From CAYYNQ01 sp964473105 (GTDB lineage Bacteria > Sumerlaeota > Sumerlaeia > MVZB01), in the NCBI GenBank assembly GCA_964473105.1, contig CAYYNQ010000087.1:1-52300 (forward strand): 52,300 nucleotides of DNA. The letters are read 5' to 3'. The notes beneath the pieces were generated by a model. The model had not been told where the DNA came from and ran no database searches. It saw only the letters and a program-made list of their open reading frames with translations. Below, one piece after another: positions 16,396 through 26,473 of the stretch. Numbering within the stretch: the first letter of the stretch is position 1; every line of letters starts with the position of its first letter. Position numbers and translations under genes: made by a program.

Positions 16396-19300
16396 CTATT
16401 CATCCTCGACATGGATGATTTTCCTGCAGTCGAGGAAGACCAGGTGCGCGGCCACGGAATCAACACCCCAGATAGCCTGAATTGCACGGCTGTAATGGAG
16501 GACCTGGGATCGATAAGTCCCTATTCGCTCCTGAAGTTGATTTTCTCCCGTTATTAGGTCTGTCTTGTAATCAATAACATCAAAATGATTTCCGTCGCAC
16601 AGAATTACATCGATCATTCCTTGGAGGATGATGTTTTCATCCAGATAATGTTCCGGAAGTTCGACATCCTTCGCATAATCCCAAATTGGACGACTCAGCG
16701 TGAAGGCCAATTCTCGACTGACACTGTCGGCAAACCGGATCATTTTTTGTCCAAGGTCTGTCATGAAGAACCAGGCAATTGATTCCAGGTCAACCGGGGT
16801 GATAACATCCTTCCTAAGAACGACCTCTATGGTGAAAATACCCGCCCCGATCATTTCGTCCAGTTGACACTGTAGGTCATCGGGATCCAGTGGTCGTGAC
16901 AGATCAAGATTTTCCAGCAGTTCATGCATGAGCGTGCCACGGAGCATAGGCTGGTTGATCAATGACCTTTTCCCGGGATCAGGGTCATCAATATGCTTCC
17001 AGTTCGGTTTACGACCCGTTAACGTCCCGGAGTTCACATAGAGAGGACGTGCCATATCCGGTTCGATGAACCGGTCAGACTCAGCGCCCTGTTTATCCGG
17101 ATACTGTTCGTTGCCTGAGTTCATTTTCAGGCGGGTCACGGTTCTTTTGGCCTCGATCCGGGTGAGGACCTCGTATGGGTCAAACCTGGGCAGCATATGT
17201 ATGGAGCTGCATGGGCTGGGTCCGGGTCCTGCTGGAATACCTTGACTTGCGGCATGTTCCTGAATCTGTTTGATGAGTCGGTCCCAGGATCCCCGTTCAG
17301 GAGTTGTTTCAGCGATCTGTCCGCGTATCATATCCTGGTCTGTCCACGACTTGACCCGTGGGAGCCTGTCATGGATAACCCGGGTGATCGTGTCGGCATT
17401 CACCCCAGAAATCCTACCTGCAAGGATGTTCTCGATGACCGGCCCGATCATGTTTGCGGTTGAACTGAATTGCCTGCGGAGGGGTACGGGCGCCGGTTGG
17501 TTTTGTTCAAGGTCATGATGACACCACTCCTCGACCTTTTGTTCCGGGCTTGTGAACTGACCACAGAGGATCAGCCGCTGCCGCGTACGTGTCATGGCAA
17601 CATAAAGAACGCGAAGTTCCTCCGAACGGTCCCTGTCCAACTGGTTGAGAGCCATCATTTGGTATGACAGAGGATCCCAGGCAATACGATTTTCAATATC
17701 TATTCCCTTTAGGGTCATTCCCTTTACACGATCGACCAGTATCCTCCCTTGGGATCGATTCCCGAACCTCCTCTCGAGCCGAGGAAGTATTACAACAGGG
17801 AATTCCAGGCCCTTGCTCCTGTGGATCGTCATGAGTTGGACCGATTGGTCGTCATGGCGTATCTTCTCTGGCATATCACCCAGCCCGGCATGGTCCTCAG
17901 AGGCCCGTTGCAGTAAGTTCAGGACTGAGTGCAGCGGATTAAACACCGTTTCTTCCGGCCTGTGTTCGCGGATCACGTCTCGCAGTTGTTCCAGATTCCT
18001 CAATCGTTCCTCAGGGCGACTGAGTCCCATAAGGAAAATCTCGTAACCCGTATCTTCGAGAATTCTCTCCAAAACATCCGGGGGAGACTGATGGATTGAA
18101 TGGAACCTCCAGGAATCCAGCAGGTTCATGAATGATTCCAGCCTGGCAACGAGCTTGGGGGGAAGTATCTTTGAGTCGTTGGTTACTTTGAAACTTTCCC
18201 CATGGATCTTTTCTCTGGGTTTCAATTCGCGCCCGAGAATCCTGAATACCGAGACGGCGAAGCTCCTCGAGCGGGCCGCGATGCTGATTCGGAACAGATC
18301 CTCATCGCTGAATTTCCCGATGGGGGAGCGCATGACAGCGGAGAGAGGGATATCCTGAACCGGGTTGTCCACAATTTTCAGCGCATTGATAAGGTCCGTC
18401 AGTTCCATCGTCGTGAACAGGGGATTTACGCCGGGGGACAAAACCTTGAGACCGGCATGATCCAAGGCATGGATCCAGACCGGAAGTTCCCTGTTCAGCG
18501 CGCGGACAAGAATTGCACAGTCTCCGGGTAGCGCGGGACGCAAATTCCCGTCGTTGCCGCTGATCATGACCCGGTCACCGCCTTGATCTGTCATCGCGCG
18601 TATCCGGTTCGCGATCCATGATGCCTGGGCTTCGATTGATTCCAGTTGCTCGTCAGGATCATTCGCGTAATCCTCGCCAGAATCGGATGCCTCTTCGGTT
18701 TTGGGTAGCCAGTGTGCCTCGATACAGGTTGTGGGCAACCCCGGTGGATCCTTGATAGCGGGTATCAGCTTTTCAAGCCCGTGGTAATCAATATCGCCCA
18801 GTTTTCGGTCAAGAAAACGTGTGAAACATGTATTGATGAAGTCAAGAAGCCCTTTCCGTGAACGGAAATTCTCGGAAAGCCGTTTCGTCGAAAAACACAC
18901 GTCCCTGCCCGGGTTGCCACCCGGTTCATCGAGCTTTTCCTGGAAGAGGCTGGGATCAGCGTGCCGGAACCGGTAGATGCTCTGCTTGTAATCACCTACG
19001 AGAAACCGGTTGTCATTTACCCCGTTATTGTCCGTGGAGTGTCGTGCAACCAAGCGGATGACCGCATCCTGAAGGGGTGAGGTGTCCTGATACTCATCGA
19101 CAAGAATATATTGGAACTTGCTGCGGTAATGAACGGCGGTTGGTGATGGCTGGAAATCGGTTGCCGCTCCACCAAGAATATCAAGGGCTGTTCGGGCAAT
19201 GTCCTGGAATGTCGCCACATTTCGCCCCATCTTCAGTTCGTGGAGTTTCTCGATGGATTTCTTGACGAGTTCCAGGATATGCAAACCGTGTTCGGCGGCA

Positions 19301-20352
19301 AGTTTTTCCATCCTGAGGCATTCTGTTGATTCGGAAAAGTACCATTTATTCATGATTCCTTTCTCAAAGATTGAACGGACAGGACCCAGTATGTGTTTTC
19401 TGAAAAGTTCATTCCTGTAAAGTGTATCGCCGCATTGTGACTTGTTGTTAATCCTGGAAAACTCGGCCAGAATTTTACTGTTTACGAATTCGCGGATGGA
19501 GTCATGGTCATAATCCGGCCGCATGGACTTTTCCAAAAACTGTTCCGACAGGGTCATCCATTTCTTCAAGATAACAGGATCGCCCCCTATTTTTGATGCG
19601 GCGGCAGAAATGGCCTGGATGGTCTCATTAATATTTTCGGCAAGAACCCGGGTCGAGTGGACGAGGTCTCCAAACCATGTCAGGTCGCTGAGGGCCTTCG
19701 CTTCCAGGTTCCTGCGCAGGTGTTCAGAAGCGGATTCTATCCAGCAGTCGGGACGATCCAGCGATTCCACGAAGTGCATCAGTTCGCGCGTCTCCTGAAT
19801 GAGTCCATCTATGCCGCGGGAATGTGTGCCGGTTAATTTGTGCAGGGTCGGATAATGTCGGTCCTGAACAGACCAATCATTCAAGAGTTTGCGGATAATC
19901 CGCATTTCCATTTCATGGTGTCCTGTGCTGTCAATCAGTCGGGGTACGGATGAAAGCCCCGCAATATGAAAATTCTCTGTGACGACGCGCCGACAATACG
20001 CATCGATGGTCATGATCCACGCATTGGGAAGGTCGTCAATTGCCTGGATCATCAACTTGTTATCCGGATGATATGTGAGAATCTCGTGGATTCGTGCCTC
20101 GATCCGATCGCGCATCTGGCGCGCTGCTTTTTCCGTAAAGGTGATGATAAGCATGGAGTCAAGGCGACAACCCCTGTCAGGATCCTTGTCCTGGAGTTCG
20201 ATCAGGTTGACCACGCGTTCCGTCAGGACGGCAGTTTTGCCGGATCCGGCTGATGCGGCAACAACCAGGTTGCCGTCGAGGGATGTGATGACCTCCCGCT
20301 GGGACGGGGTCCAATTGATGGTGTTTTCCGGGATTGTGGTTTTTACACTCAT
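16396..20352 (-). CDS. addA: AddA: ATP-dependent helicase/nuclease subunit A
   Basis: A 1318-residue UvrD/Rep-type helicase fused to a RecB-type nuclease; with AddB it resects double-strand breaks to start RecA-dependent repair. Walker A is AASAGSGKTAVLTERV (near residues 32-47), motif II is ILVDEYQDTSPLQ (near 418), motif III/IV is FLVGDYKQSIYRFRHADP, and motif VI includes VLYVAMTRTRQRLILCG. The C-terminal nuclease has MIDVIL and VIDYKTDLI (Asp about 1261), so the catalytic residues look intact. The start MSVKTT leaves 7 bases after the addB stop; an upstream start (20391) would overlap addB by 32 bases. Confidence 0.93.
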   Translation of the reverse strand: MSVKTTIPENTINWTPSQREVITSLDGNLVVAASAGSGKTAVLTERVVNLIELQDKDPDRGCRLDSMLIITFTEKAARQMRDRIEARIHEILTYHPDNKLMIQAIDDLPNAWIMTIDAYCRRVVTENFHIAGLSSVPRLIDSTGHHEMEMRIIRKLLNDWSVQDRHYPTLHKLTGTHSRGIDGLIQETRELMHFVESLDRPDCWIESASEHLRRNLEAKALSDLTWFGDLVHSTRVLAENINETIQAISAAASKIGGDPVILKKWMTLSEQFLEKSMRPDYDHDSIREFVNSKILAEFSRINNKSQCGDTLYRNELFRKHILGPVRSIFEKGIMNKWYFSESTECLRMEKLAAEHGLHILELVKKSIEKLHELKMGRNVATFQDIARTALDILGGAATDFQPSPTAVHYRSKFQYILVDEYQDTSPLQDAVIRLVARHSTDNNGVNDNRFLVGDYKQSIYRFRHADPSLFQEKLDEPGGNPGRDVCFSTKRLSENFRSRKGLLDFINTCFTRFLDRKLGDIDYHGLEKLIPAIKDPPGLPTTCIEAHWLPKTEEASDSGEDYANDPDEQLESIEAQASWIANRIRAMTDQGGDRVMISGNDGNLRPALPGDCAILVRALNRELPVWIHALDHAGLKVLSPGVNPLFTTMELTDLINALKIVDNPVQDIPLSAVMRSPIGKFSDEDLFRISIAARSRSFAVSVFRILGRELKPREKIHGESFKVTNDSKILPPKLVARLESFMNLLDSWRFHSIHQSPPDVLERILEDTGYEIFLMGLSRPEERLRNLEQLRDVIREHRPEETVFNPLHSVLNLLQRASEDHAGLGDMPEKIRHDDQSVQLMTIHRSKGLEFPVVILPRLERRFGNRSQGRILVDRVKGMTLKGIDIENRIAWDPLSYQMMALNQLDRDRSEELRVLYVAMTRTRQRLILCGQFTSPEQKVEEWCHHDLEQNQPAPVPLRRQFSSTANMIGPVIENILAGRISGVNADTITRVIHDRLPRVKSWTDQDMIRGQIAETTPERGSWDRLIKQIQEHAASQGIPAGPGPSPCSSIHMLPRFDPYEVLTRIEAKRTVTRLKMNSGNEQYPDKQGAESDRFIEPDMARPLYVNSGTLTGRKPNWKHIDDPDPGKRSLINQPMLRGTLMHELLENLDLSRPLDPDDLQCQLDEMIGAGIFTIEVVLRKDVITPVDLESIAWFFMTDLGQKMIRFADSVSRELAFTLSRPIWDYAKDVELPEHYLDENIILQGMIDVILCDGNHFDVIDYKTDLITGENQLQERIGTYRSQVLHYSRAIQAIWGVDSVAAHLVFLDCRKIIHVEDE

Positions 20353-20359
20353 CTTGATG

Positions 20360-23300
20360 TTAATCCCCGTCCGGTTTCCGACATTCATCAATCAGGTCCA
20401 TGCGGGTCAAGGGAGGGATCTGTCTGTAGACATCATGTTCGACCTCACCGATTCGACAGGTTTCGGCATAATCACAAAACTCGCAGGCGGTTTTGTTGTG
20501 GTTGATCATGTATGGTTCGAGCGGGATCACGCCTTTTGCGATATTTTCTACATTACGTGCTATCATGGCACCGGTTTTCCCAAGCAGCAGTTTCATGACA
20601 TCTTCGGGCAGGTGGCTCTGGGTCTGCCCACTCAGGCTGCCATCGGTTTTTCTCCTGAAGTTGAAGGCGAGGGATGATTCCTTGGCAGCCACCTGTGCAT
20701 CCAGGTAACGGGTTGCGGTATCCGTAAATACCCCTTCGGGGCGTCTTTTTTCGAACCACTGGGTATCATACAAGGTCGAACCTGGCTGGATTCCCCCCGG
20801 GCCCTTCTTCAGGGGGGTGGTCATCGGCCAGTAAAAAAACCCCCCCGTCTTGAAGGGTTGAGCGCTCATCTCTCCTGTTTCAGAGAGTCCAATACAGTAT
20901 GTTGCCAGTTGAATATCCACGCCCCCCACTATCAGGCCGAGACGGATATCACGATTTCCCGTCTTGTAATCATAAAGTATAAAGTGCTCAGGAGATGATG
21001 CAAAAACATCGATCCGGTCTATTTTCCCATTGAGGACAAGCTTGTCTATGGGTGCATTATTTGAGAGTTGGATCGGGTAACAAATCGGATGTTCCGACCG
21101 GATCTGCAGTGTCTCTGAACGTGAGGCCACGAGGATGATCCCCTGAACAAAAATCCTGAGTTCGTCACGGATCCGATCAAGATGTAATTTCAGGTATGGA
21201 GAATATTTAAGCGCATTGCTATAATAATTCTCACGGTAATTCAGTATTTCCCGGTCGATTATTTCCAGGGCCTGTGCGGGATCGGTCCTCCCCCAGTCGA
21301 GTTGGCTGTCTTTTGAAAGGTTCCTGAACAGCGAATCCAGGATGCCGTGCCGAATGTTTCCGATGTCCATTTCATTCATCACACCTTCTGCCCTGGGGTG
21401 GACCTCCAGCATGTCATTCAGGAAGAAGCGAAATGGGCACTGGCTGTAACGTTCCAGTGACGTGACGGCAAGGTGGGGCCTTGATTTCCAGTATTGTTTC
21501 ATCAGCCCCGGAGGCAGAACGGTCCTGTTTGTTGGAGCATGTCTTTTTCGTGCGTGGAATAGTGCGTCTGATGCCCTAGGGGGCAATGCATCTTGGTGGA
21601 GCGGATCACCCTGACGCATTATCCCGAGTAATTTGGCCAGACCCGTGGGATCACAAGCGGCATCAACCGCCTGGGCCAAACGCATGTTCCACTCCTCAAC
21701 CCTCAGGGGCAGGTGTTCATCGTCCCCCAGCCCCGACCTTCCGACTGCCCTGCATGGGACTCTCGGGAAACACCTTGCAAGTGTCGAGAAAAATGGCGAT
21801 GGGTTCACGGTCCTTTCCTGGCTGTCTACCAGGGGACGGGATACCACCAGCGTGAAAGACGCACGGGTCAGCGCGACATAGGCCAGGAAATATTCATGCA
21901 GATAACGTGATCGGATTTCTTGCCCAAGACCTGTGTGGATCATGTTTCTTTCGTCATCGTTCAAGAATGCCCCCGGGGTGACAAGCCTTGGGAAATCCCC
22001 CTCGTTCATCCCGATCACAAATGCGACCCCAACCTCGGGTGTGCGTGATCTTTCAACAGATCCCACAGTCACCTGGTTCAGCGTCGGTGGGATCAGCCTG
22101 GCCTGAATGGTCCCGAGTCCCGTATCAATCAGATCCATGATTTCGTTGATCCTCGATTTGAATGGGGGCGGTTCGCCGGGGTCGGATCCCGCCAGGATCA
22201 ATTCAACCATGTCCAGTTGCTCTAGCCAGTGAATGGTCTGCTCCCAGGCCTGTTCATGCAAAAGGACGGATTCCTGATCTCCCCCTGATCTGCAGGTCTC
22301 AATCCATTGGTCCATTTGATCAGCCGCTCGGACGTTCTCAATGAATGACCAGAGGGTTCGAGCCATCGGGGATTTTTCGTGAAGACACTTCTCAAGTTCC
22401 CGGATAAAAATTGATGTTTTTTGCCATGCCTCGAAAAGATCGTCATGTTTTTTGATTTCATCCGTCCAGGCACGGCTTTCAGGGTCCGTTGTCAGGATCA
22501 GGTTCTCGATCCGATCGATCATGTTCAGCTCCCCGATGCACGATATTCCGCAACGTAGGTGTTGAACAACAGAGTCTCCAGACCAGTCCGAGCGAATCAC
22601 ATTCAACGCGGACAACAGTAGCCTGGTAAGGGGATGGCCCTGCATTTGCCGCGGGCTGTCCAGGAAGAACGGGATATTGAAGCGATGGAAGATTGTACGA
22701 ATGGTATCGGCATATAATTCAATATCACGTGTAATGACAGCGATATCCCTCCATGTCATGGGTGGTCGTGTATTATCATCGGCCTGGGGAATCGGTTTCG
22801 GATGGCGGCAGATATCAACAATACGGCGTGCGATTGCCTCGATTTCAGCGGCGTGATCTTCGGCCTCCAGAAATTCCATCGGCGGAGGGAGCTGGGGCGA
22901 CCGTTCGGGTTCACGTGTTAGAAGCTCATTGTCCTCGTTCAAAATCTCGGGCTGCATTCGTCCGAGGACTCGATGTTCCATGAACTTCAGCGGTGGAGAT
23001 GAATCGAACCGGGTGTGGCGGGTGTACGGAGCATGAAATCTGCGGATCCGGATACTCCAGTTCAGTTCATTGACTTTCTTGATGCAGTCCTTGAGTGTGC
23101 ACTCAATGTTCCCGAATAACTTTTCAGGGCCGGTGGGTTCGATGTCCGATAAACATGGTGGTTTCCCGGGCGGAAATACAAGTCGCCCGGGATCCATGCA
23201 GAGCGTCATCGCCATCCAGGATGCATGCTGCATCAGGGCCTCAATCATCTCCCACTCTTGTGATGTAAAAGAAGCGAACCCATCTATCCATACTCTCGCA

Positions 23301-23950
23301 CCGTGAATAGACTTCCATTGCCCCATGGAATCGATCGCCGCCTGTGTCACCTGGTAGGGGTCGGAGCAGTCGGCTTTTTCGAGCAGGCCCTCATAGTTTT
23401 TCCAAACCAGCAGCAGGTCGTTGAGTTTGCCCCTGAGTTCATGGGTATCGACCTTGCTGTCGGTGCCAGCATTATCGGGCAGGGTCGAAACCAGGGACTC
23501 GAGACGGGTCATCTTCCACCCGTTATCCTGGAATTCAGATAAAAGCGATGAAACCGTGGATGCCATCTTGGGCGTGACTGGCGTTGACCCGAGAGTTTGG
23601 AGTTCAGACTTCAGTTGCTGAAGGACGCGATGAAGGATCATGATACGGCCACTATCGGCAAGCGGGAGCGTGGGCCATCCCCCGTTTTGGTTGAGTGATT
23701 CCCGGGCAAGCAGCCTGAAGGACAGGACGCGTGCCCGGGTGTAGCCCCCGCCGATGGATCCGAGACAGTCGAGCAGCCGGCGTTCGGTCTGGAGTGATGC
23801 TTGCTCGGGGACAATCATCCACAGGGGTGTCCCACGAGGTGATTCCCTGAGTGCGCGAGCGATCTGGTCCACACAGTTGTGGGTTTTCCCACTGCCTGCC
23901 CGACCGGTCCAGAATTCAAAAAATCGGTCATGTTTGAGGGCGTTGCTCAT
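20360..23950 (-). CDS. addB: AddB: helicase-nuclease subunit B
   Basis: A 1196-residue partner of AddA. The N-terminus has a Walker A motif (WTGRAGSGKTHNC), and the middle carries degenerate helicase motifs used in other AddB proteins for Chi scanning. The C-terminal nuclease is DRIDVFASS then FILYDYKTGN (Asp about 994). Four Cys for the AddB-type [4Fe-4S] cluster are present: Cys838 (SQCPFRFF) and Cys1156, Cys1159, Cys1165 (CEFCDYAETC). All features of a functional AddB are visible. The gene is first in a two-gene operon with addA, the usual order. No recD or recC genes are seen in the window. Confidence 0.92.
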   Translation of the reverse strand: MSNALKHDRFFEFWTGRAGSGKTHNCVDQIARALRESPRGTPLWMIVPEQASLQTERRLLDCLGSIGGGYTRARVLSFRLLARESLNQNGGWPTLPLADSGRIMILHRVLQQLKSELQTLGSTPVTPKMASTVSSLLSEFQDNGWKMTRLESLVSTLPDNAGTDSKVDTHELRGKLNDLLLVWKNYEGLLEKADCSDPYQVTQAAIDSMGQWKSIHGARVWIDGFASFTSQEWEMIEALMQHASWMAMTLCMDPGRLVFPPGKPPCLSDIEPTGPEKLFGNIECTLKDCIKKVNELNWSIRIRRFHAPYTRHTRFDSSPPLKFMEHRVLGRMQPEILNEDNELLTREPERSPQLPPPMEFLEAEDHAAEIEAIARRIVDICRHPKPIPQADDNTRPPMTWRDIAVITRDIELYADTIRTIFHRFNIPFFLDSPRQMQGHPLTRLLLSALNVIRSDWSGDSVVQHLRCGISCIGELNMIDRIENLILTTDPESRAWTDEIKKHDDLFEAWQKTSIFIRELEKCLHEKSPMARTLWSFIENVRAADQMDQWIETCRSGGDQESVLLHEQAWEQTIHWLEQLDMVELILAGSDPGEPPPFKSRINEIMDLIDTGLGTIQARLIPPTLNQVTVGSVERSRTPEVGVAFVIGMNEGDFPRLVTPGAFLNDDERNMIHTGLGQEIRSRYLHEYFLAYVALTRASFTLVVSRPLVDSQERTVNPSPFFSTLARCFPRVPCRAVGRSGLGDDEHLPLRVEEWNMRLAQAVDAACDPTGLAKLLGIMRQGDPLHQDALPPRASDALFHARKRHAPTNRTVLPPGLMKQYWKSRPHLAVTSLERYSQCPFRFFLNDMLEVHPRAEGVMNEMDIGNIRHGILDSLFRNLSKDSQLDWGRTDPAQALEIIDREILNYRENYYSNALKYSPYLKLHLDRIRDELRIFVQGIILVASRSETLQIRSEHPICYPIQLSNNAPIDKLVLNGKIDRIDVFASSPEHFILYDYKTGNRDIRLGLIVGGVDIQLATYCIGLSETGEMSAQPFKTGGFFYWPMTTPLKKGPGGIQPGSTLYDTQWFEKRRPEGVFTDTATRYLDAQVAAKESSLAFNFRRKTDGSLSGQTQSHLPEDVMKLLLGKTGAMIARNVENIAKGVIPLEPYMINHNKTACEFCDYAETCRIGEVEHDVYRQIPPLTRMDLIDECRKPDGD

Positions 23951-24089
23951 GGCGCACCGGGTTCCTGTCAGGGGATCAGTGAATCCTTTATAATAGGGGA
24001 GGTATCATGGGTTCCAATGGGACCGGAATGATGGATGTCTTCCGTCTACATGCTATTCACGTACCATTACGATTTCACTGAAGTTAAGT

Positions 24090-24165
<76 letters not shown>

Positions 24166-24183
24166 TCAATGAGGACAGCGCCA

Positions 24184-24211
24184 ATGGTAGCAGAGTGTTT
24201 GTGCCGGTCAA
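24184..24211 (-). promoter_or_regulatory. Sigma70 promoter of tRNA-Gly
   Basis: TTGACC (24211-24206), 16-base spacer, TACCAT (24189-24184). The predicted start lies about a dozen bases before the mature tRNA 5' end, as usual for a single tRNA gene. Confidence 0.55.
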
Positions 24212-24309
24212 GCAGAAATCAAATATCCCCAGATCACCCCTGCTCCGGGCCGATCCCGGACTCGTTCCCGAAAAAATTCCGGAAATGAATCATGGGATGA
24301 ACGCGGATG

Positions 24310-25137
24310 TTACTCGGTATATTTCATCATTAGCTCGCGACATTTGACGGCAACCCTGTGCAGGTCCCACTCCCAGTGTTTCGGGCTGTAAAGTTCCGAT
24401 GACCACGGACCCTCGAAACCGGTCTGCCGGACAGCTGAGACCCAGTCTTTGATCGGGATGTCGCCCTCGCCGGGTAGAAACCCCCGGCAGCCCTCCTCGG
24501 ACCATTTGCCACGTTTTGGTATGCGCTTTCCGTCACAGAAATGAATGCTGTAGATCATATCTTTATCCAGTGCGGCGACGTCTTCAGGGGACGTTTCCCC
24601 TCCTGCCCAGAGATGCCAAAAATCAATAACCATCCTCACATTTTCGCGGCCGACTCGATCAATTAGGTCAAGGCTCTGGTGCAGGGAGTGAAATCTGCCC
24701 CAGGCGATCGGTTCGAGCTGGAAACGTATTCCATGGGACTTTCCAATATCCGCAATCTCACGGACATTATCCGTCAGGATCCTCATCATCCTTGTGTTAG
24801 ACATGGAATCAATATTATCACAAAAGGGGACGAGTTGGATTGTGCTGCAGCCCAGGTCTCTTGCAGCCTGGCACAACCTTAGGCACTCCTGCATCAGCAG
24901 GGTTCTTTCTTTCTTGCGGTAACGCTCAATCCATTTCAGGGCATTTATCGTGACAGGCCTGATCCTGTATTTCCTCATTAACCTGACGAGCTGGTCTGGC
25001 CGGTATCCCTGATCAAGAAACCGAATCAGTTTGGCTTCTACGATTTCCCATGCATCATATCCTGCCTCTCTGGCAATCCGTATTTCTGTCTCGCAGTTGG
25101 AGTGCATCGTGCTCAGGCCGTGGAGAGTAACGATCAT
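24310..25137 (-). CDS. Sugar phosphate isomerase/epimerase (IolE/IolI-like TIM barrel)
   Basis: A 275-residue xylose-isomerase-like TIM barrel. Landmarks are MIVTLHGLSTMHSNCETEI at the first strand, AWEIVEAKL, GIRFQLEPIAWGRFH (metal-ligand Glu), VRMVIDFWHLW (Asp and His), IYSIHFCDGKR and PWSSELYSPKH (last Glu). This is the pattern of the superfamily that includes IolE inosose dehydratase, IolI inosose isomerase and hydroxypyruvate isomerase. The ribosome site AAGGAG lies eight bases before the ATG. It is the last gene of the ino1 block, 30 bases after the SDR gene, so an inosose or keto-sugar substrate is a plausible inference. Confidence 0.82.
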   Translation of the reverse strand: MIVTLHGLSTMHSNCETEIRIAREAGYDAWEIVEAKLIRFLDQGYRPDQLVRLMRKYRIRPVTINALKWIERYRKKERTLLMQECLRLCQAARDLGCSTIQLVPFCDNIDSMSNTRMMRILTDNVREIADIGKSHGIRFQLEPIAWGRFHSLHQSLDLIDRVGRENVRMVIDFWHLWAGGETSPEDVAALDKDMIYSIHFCDGKRIPKRGKWSEEGCRGFLPGEGDIPIKDWVSAVRQTGFEGPWSSELYSPKHWEWDLHRVAVKCRELMMKYTE

Positions 25138-25167
25138 GTAGTTGTGCTCCTTTTCGAAAACAAATAA

Positions 25168-26160
25168 TCAGTCGGACTGCACGCCCTTGCTGAAGGATTT
25201 ATCCGCGGCCTGGCTAGGATCGGTATCGAGACCGCCACCTTCAATCCACTCCTTGATGGCAATCATCGAATCCTCAACACTGTATTCTGGCTCAAACCCG
25301 ATCATGTTTTTTGCCTTTTCCATGCTGAACCGTATCTTTTCTCCCTGGGCCATACTCCAGGGGAATCCGGTTTCGACCTCGATGCCGGGGAAATTCCGTT
25401 GGATGATCTCGGCGAACTCACGACCGGAGATGGAATCGGGCCCACAGCAGTTAAAGATCTCTCCGGGTGCATCAGGATGCTCACCCGCTGCAATATTCAG
25501 GCTGGCAACATCGCGGTAATCAATATAATGGCACACTTCATCCATGCTGAAGTGGGGAATCTGGACAGATCTGCCCTCCTTCAGTTTTTCGGCGAACTCA
25601 CGCCATCCCCGGCCACCGCCCTTGCCACGCGGCCCAATGACGGCGGTCAGCCGCAGTGCAACAACGGGTAGATCATACTGATGGAAAAATGTCAGCCCCA
25701 GTAATTCCTGCATCCGCTTACTGGTTGAGTAGATATCACGGGGCCGGCAGGGATGATCCTCATCAACAGGCTGGTAGTCAGGTGCCTTGAACTTCGTGCC
25801 AGGATACCACTCGTATGACGAGATGGAACTGCTGATCACGACCCTGGATCCACCGTGCTGTCTGGCATAATTCAGGACATGGGCCAGGCCGAGAACATTC
25901 ACCGTGACCATCTGTTCCGGATCGCCCGTATCACCGGGAAGTGCGGCAACGTGATAAATCACGTCAAAAACTCTGCCGGCTAGTGCCTTTTCCAGGGAAG
26001 CCGAGTCGGTGATATCAGCCTGGACCCATTCACAACACGATTTTCCGGGTGTCCCAGCCCGGTTCAATGTCGCAACCTGATAACCCTGAAGTACAAGGTG
26101 ATGGCATAACTCCTGACCGACGTACCCCGTCCCGCCCACAACAAGGACCTTCTTCCCCAT
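25168..26160 (-). CDS. NAD-dependent epimerase/dehydratase (extended SDR)
   Basis: A 330-residue extended short-chain dehydrogenase. The N-terminus is the Rossmann motif VLVVGGTGYVGQEL; the catalytic pair is Tyr144/Lys148 (YSTSK) with Ser in SSSISS. The C-terminal part contains EIFNCCGPDSISGREFAEII, typical of nucleotide-sugar epimerases, and RFSMEKAKNMIGFEPEYSVEDSM. Such enzymes epimerise or oxidise NDP-sugars or free sugars; the substrate cannot be assigned. GGAGGAG lies upstream of the ATG. A 313-base AT-rich gap separates it from the MocA gene, so it may have its own promoter. Confidence 0.85.
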   Translation of the reverse strand: MGKKVLVVGGTGYVGQELCHHLVLQGYQVATLNRAGTPGKSCCEWVQADITDSASLEKALAGRVFDVIYHVAALPGDTGDPEQMVTVNVLGLAHVLNYARQHGGSRVVISSSISSYEWYPGTKFKAPDYQPVDEDHPCRPRDIYSTSKRMQELLGLTFFHQYDLPVVALRLTAVIGPRGKGGGRGWREFAEKLKEGRSVQIPHFSMDEVCHYIDYRDVASLNIAAGEHPDAPGEIFNCCGPDSISGREFAEIIQRNFPGIEVETGFPWSMAQGEKIRFSMEKAKNMIGFEPEYSVEDSMIAIKEWIEGGGLDTDPSQAADKSFSKGVQSD

Positions 26161-26473
26161 AATATTCCGTTCTCCTCCGGTGCCGAATATACTTTCCTGA
26201 GCAATGGGAATAAAAATATAAAATACAGATAGCTCGTGATCTCATTCACCGCACATTTCAAAAAAGACAGGGGCCTTGAAAATCTCACATGATCAAGTAT
26301 TTATTCATTTGAGCACGATGTGTTATTAAATACCCCGGCTTCATCTCCATTTATATGACCTCGTACATATGGGGAACACCCCCGATATGACCGGGCATTG
26401 CCATTGGTGAAGTCGTATCCTGAACCGCATATGCTCGGGATGGAGGCTAATGGCCTGTCCTCCTGTGTTGGGA
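26161..26473. other. AT-rich gap inside the ino1 block
   Basis: About 313 bases between the MocA-type gene and the SDR gene, both on the minus strand. The half next to the SDR gene is AT-rich with TATATT-like hexamers but no convincing -35 partner. No coding sequence is supported. It probably carries an internal promoter for the last two genes. Confidence 0.4.
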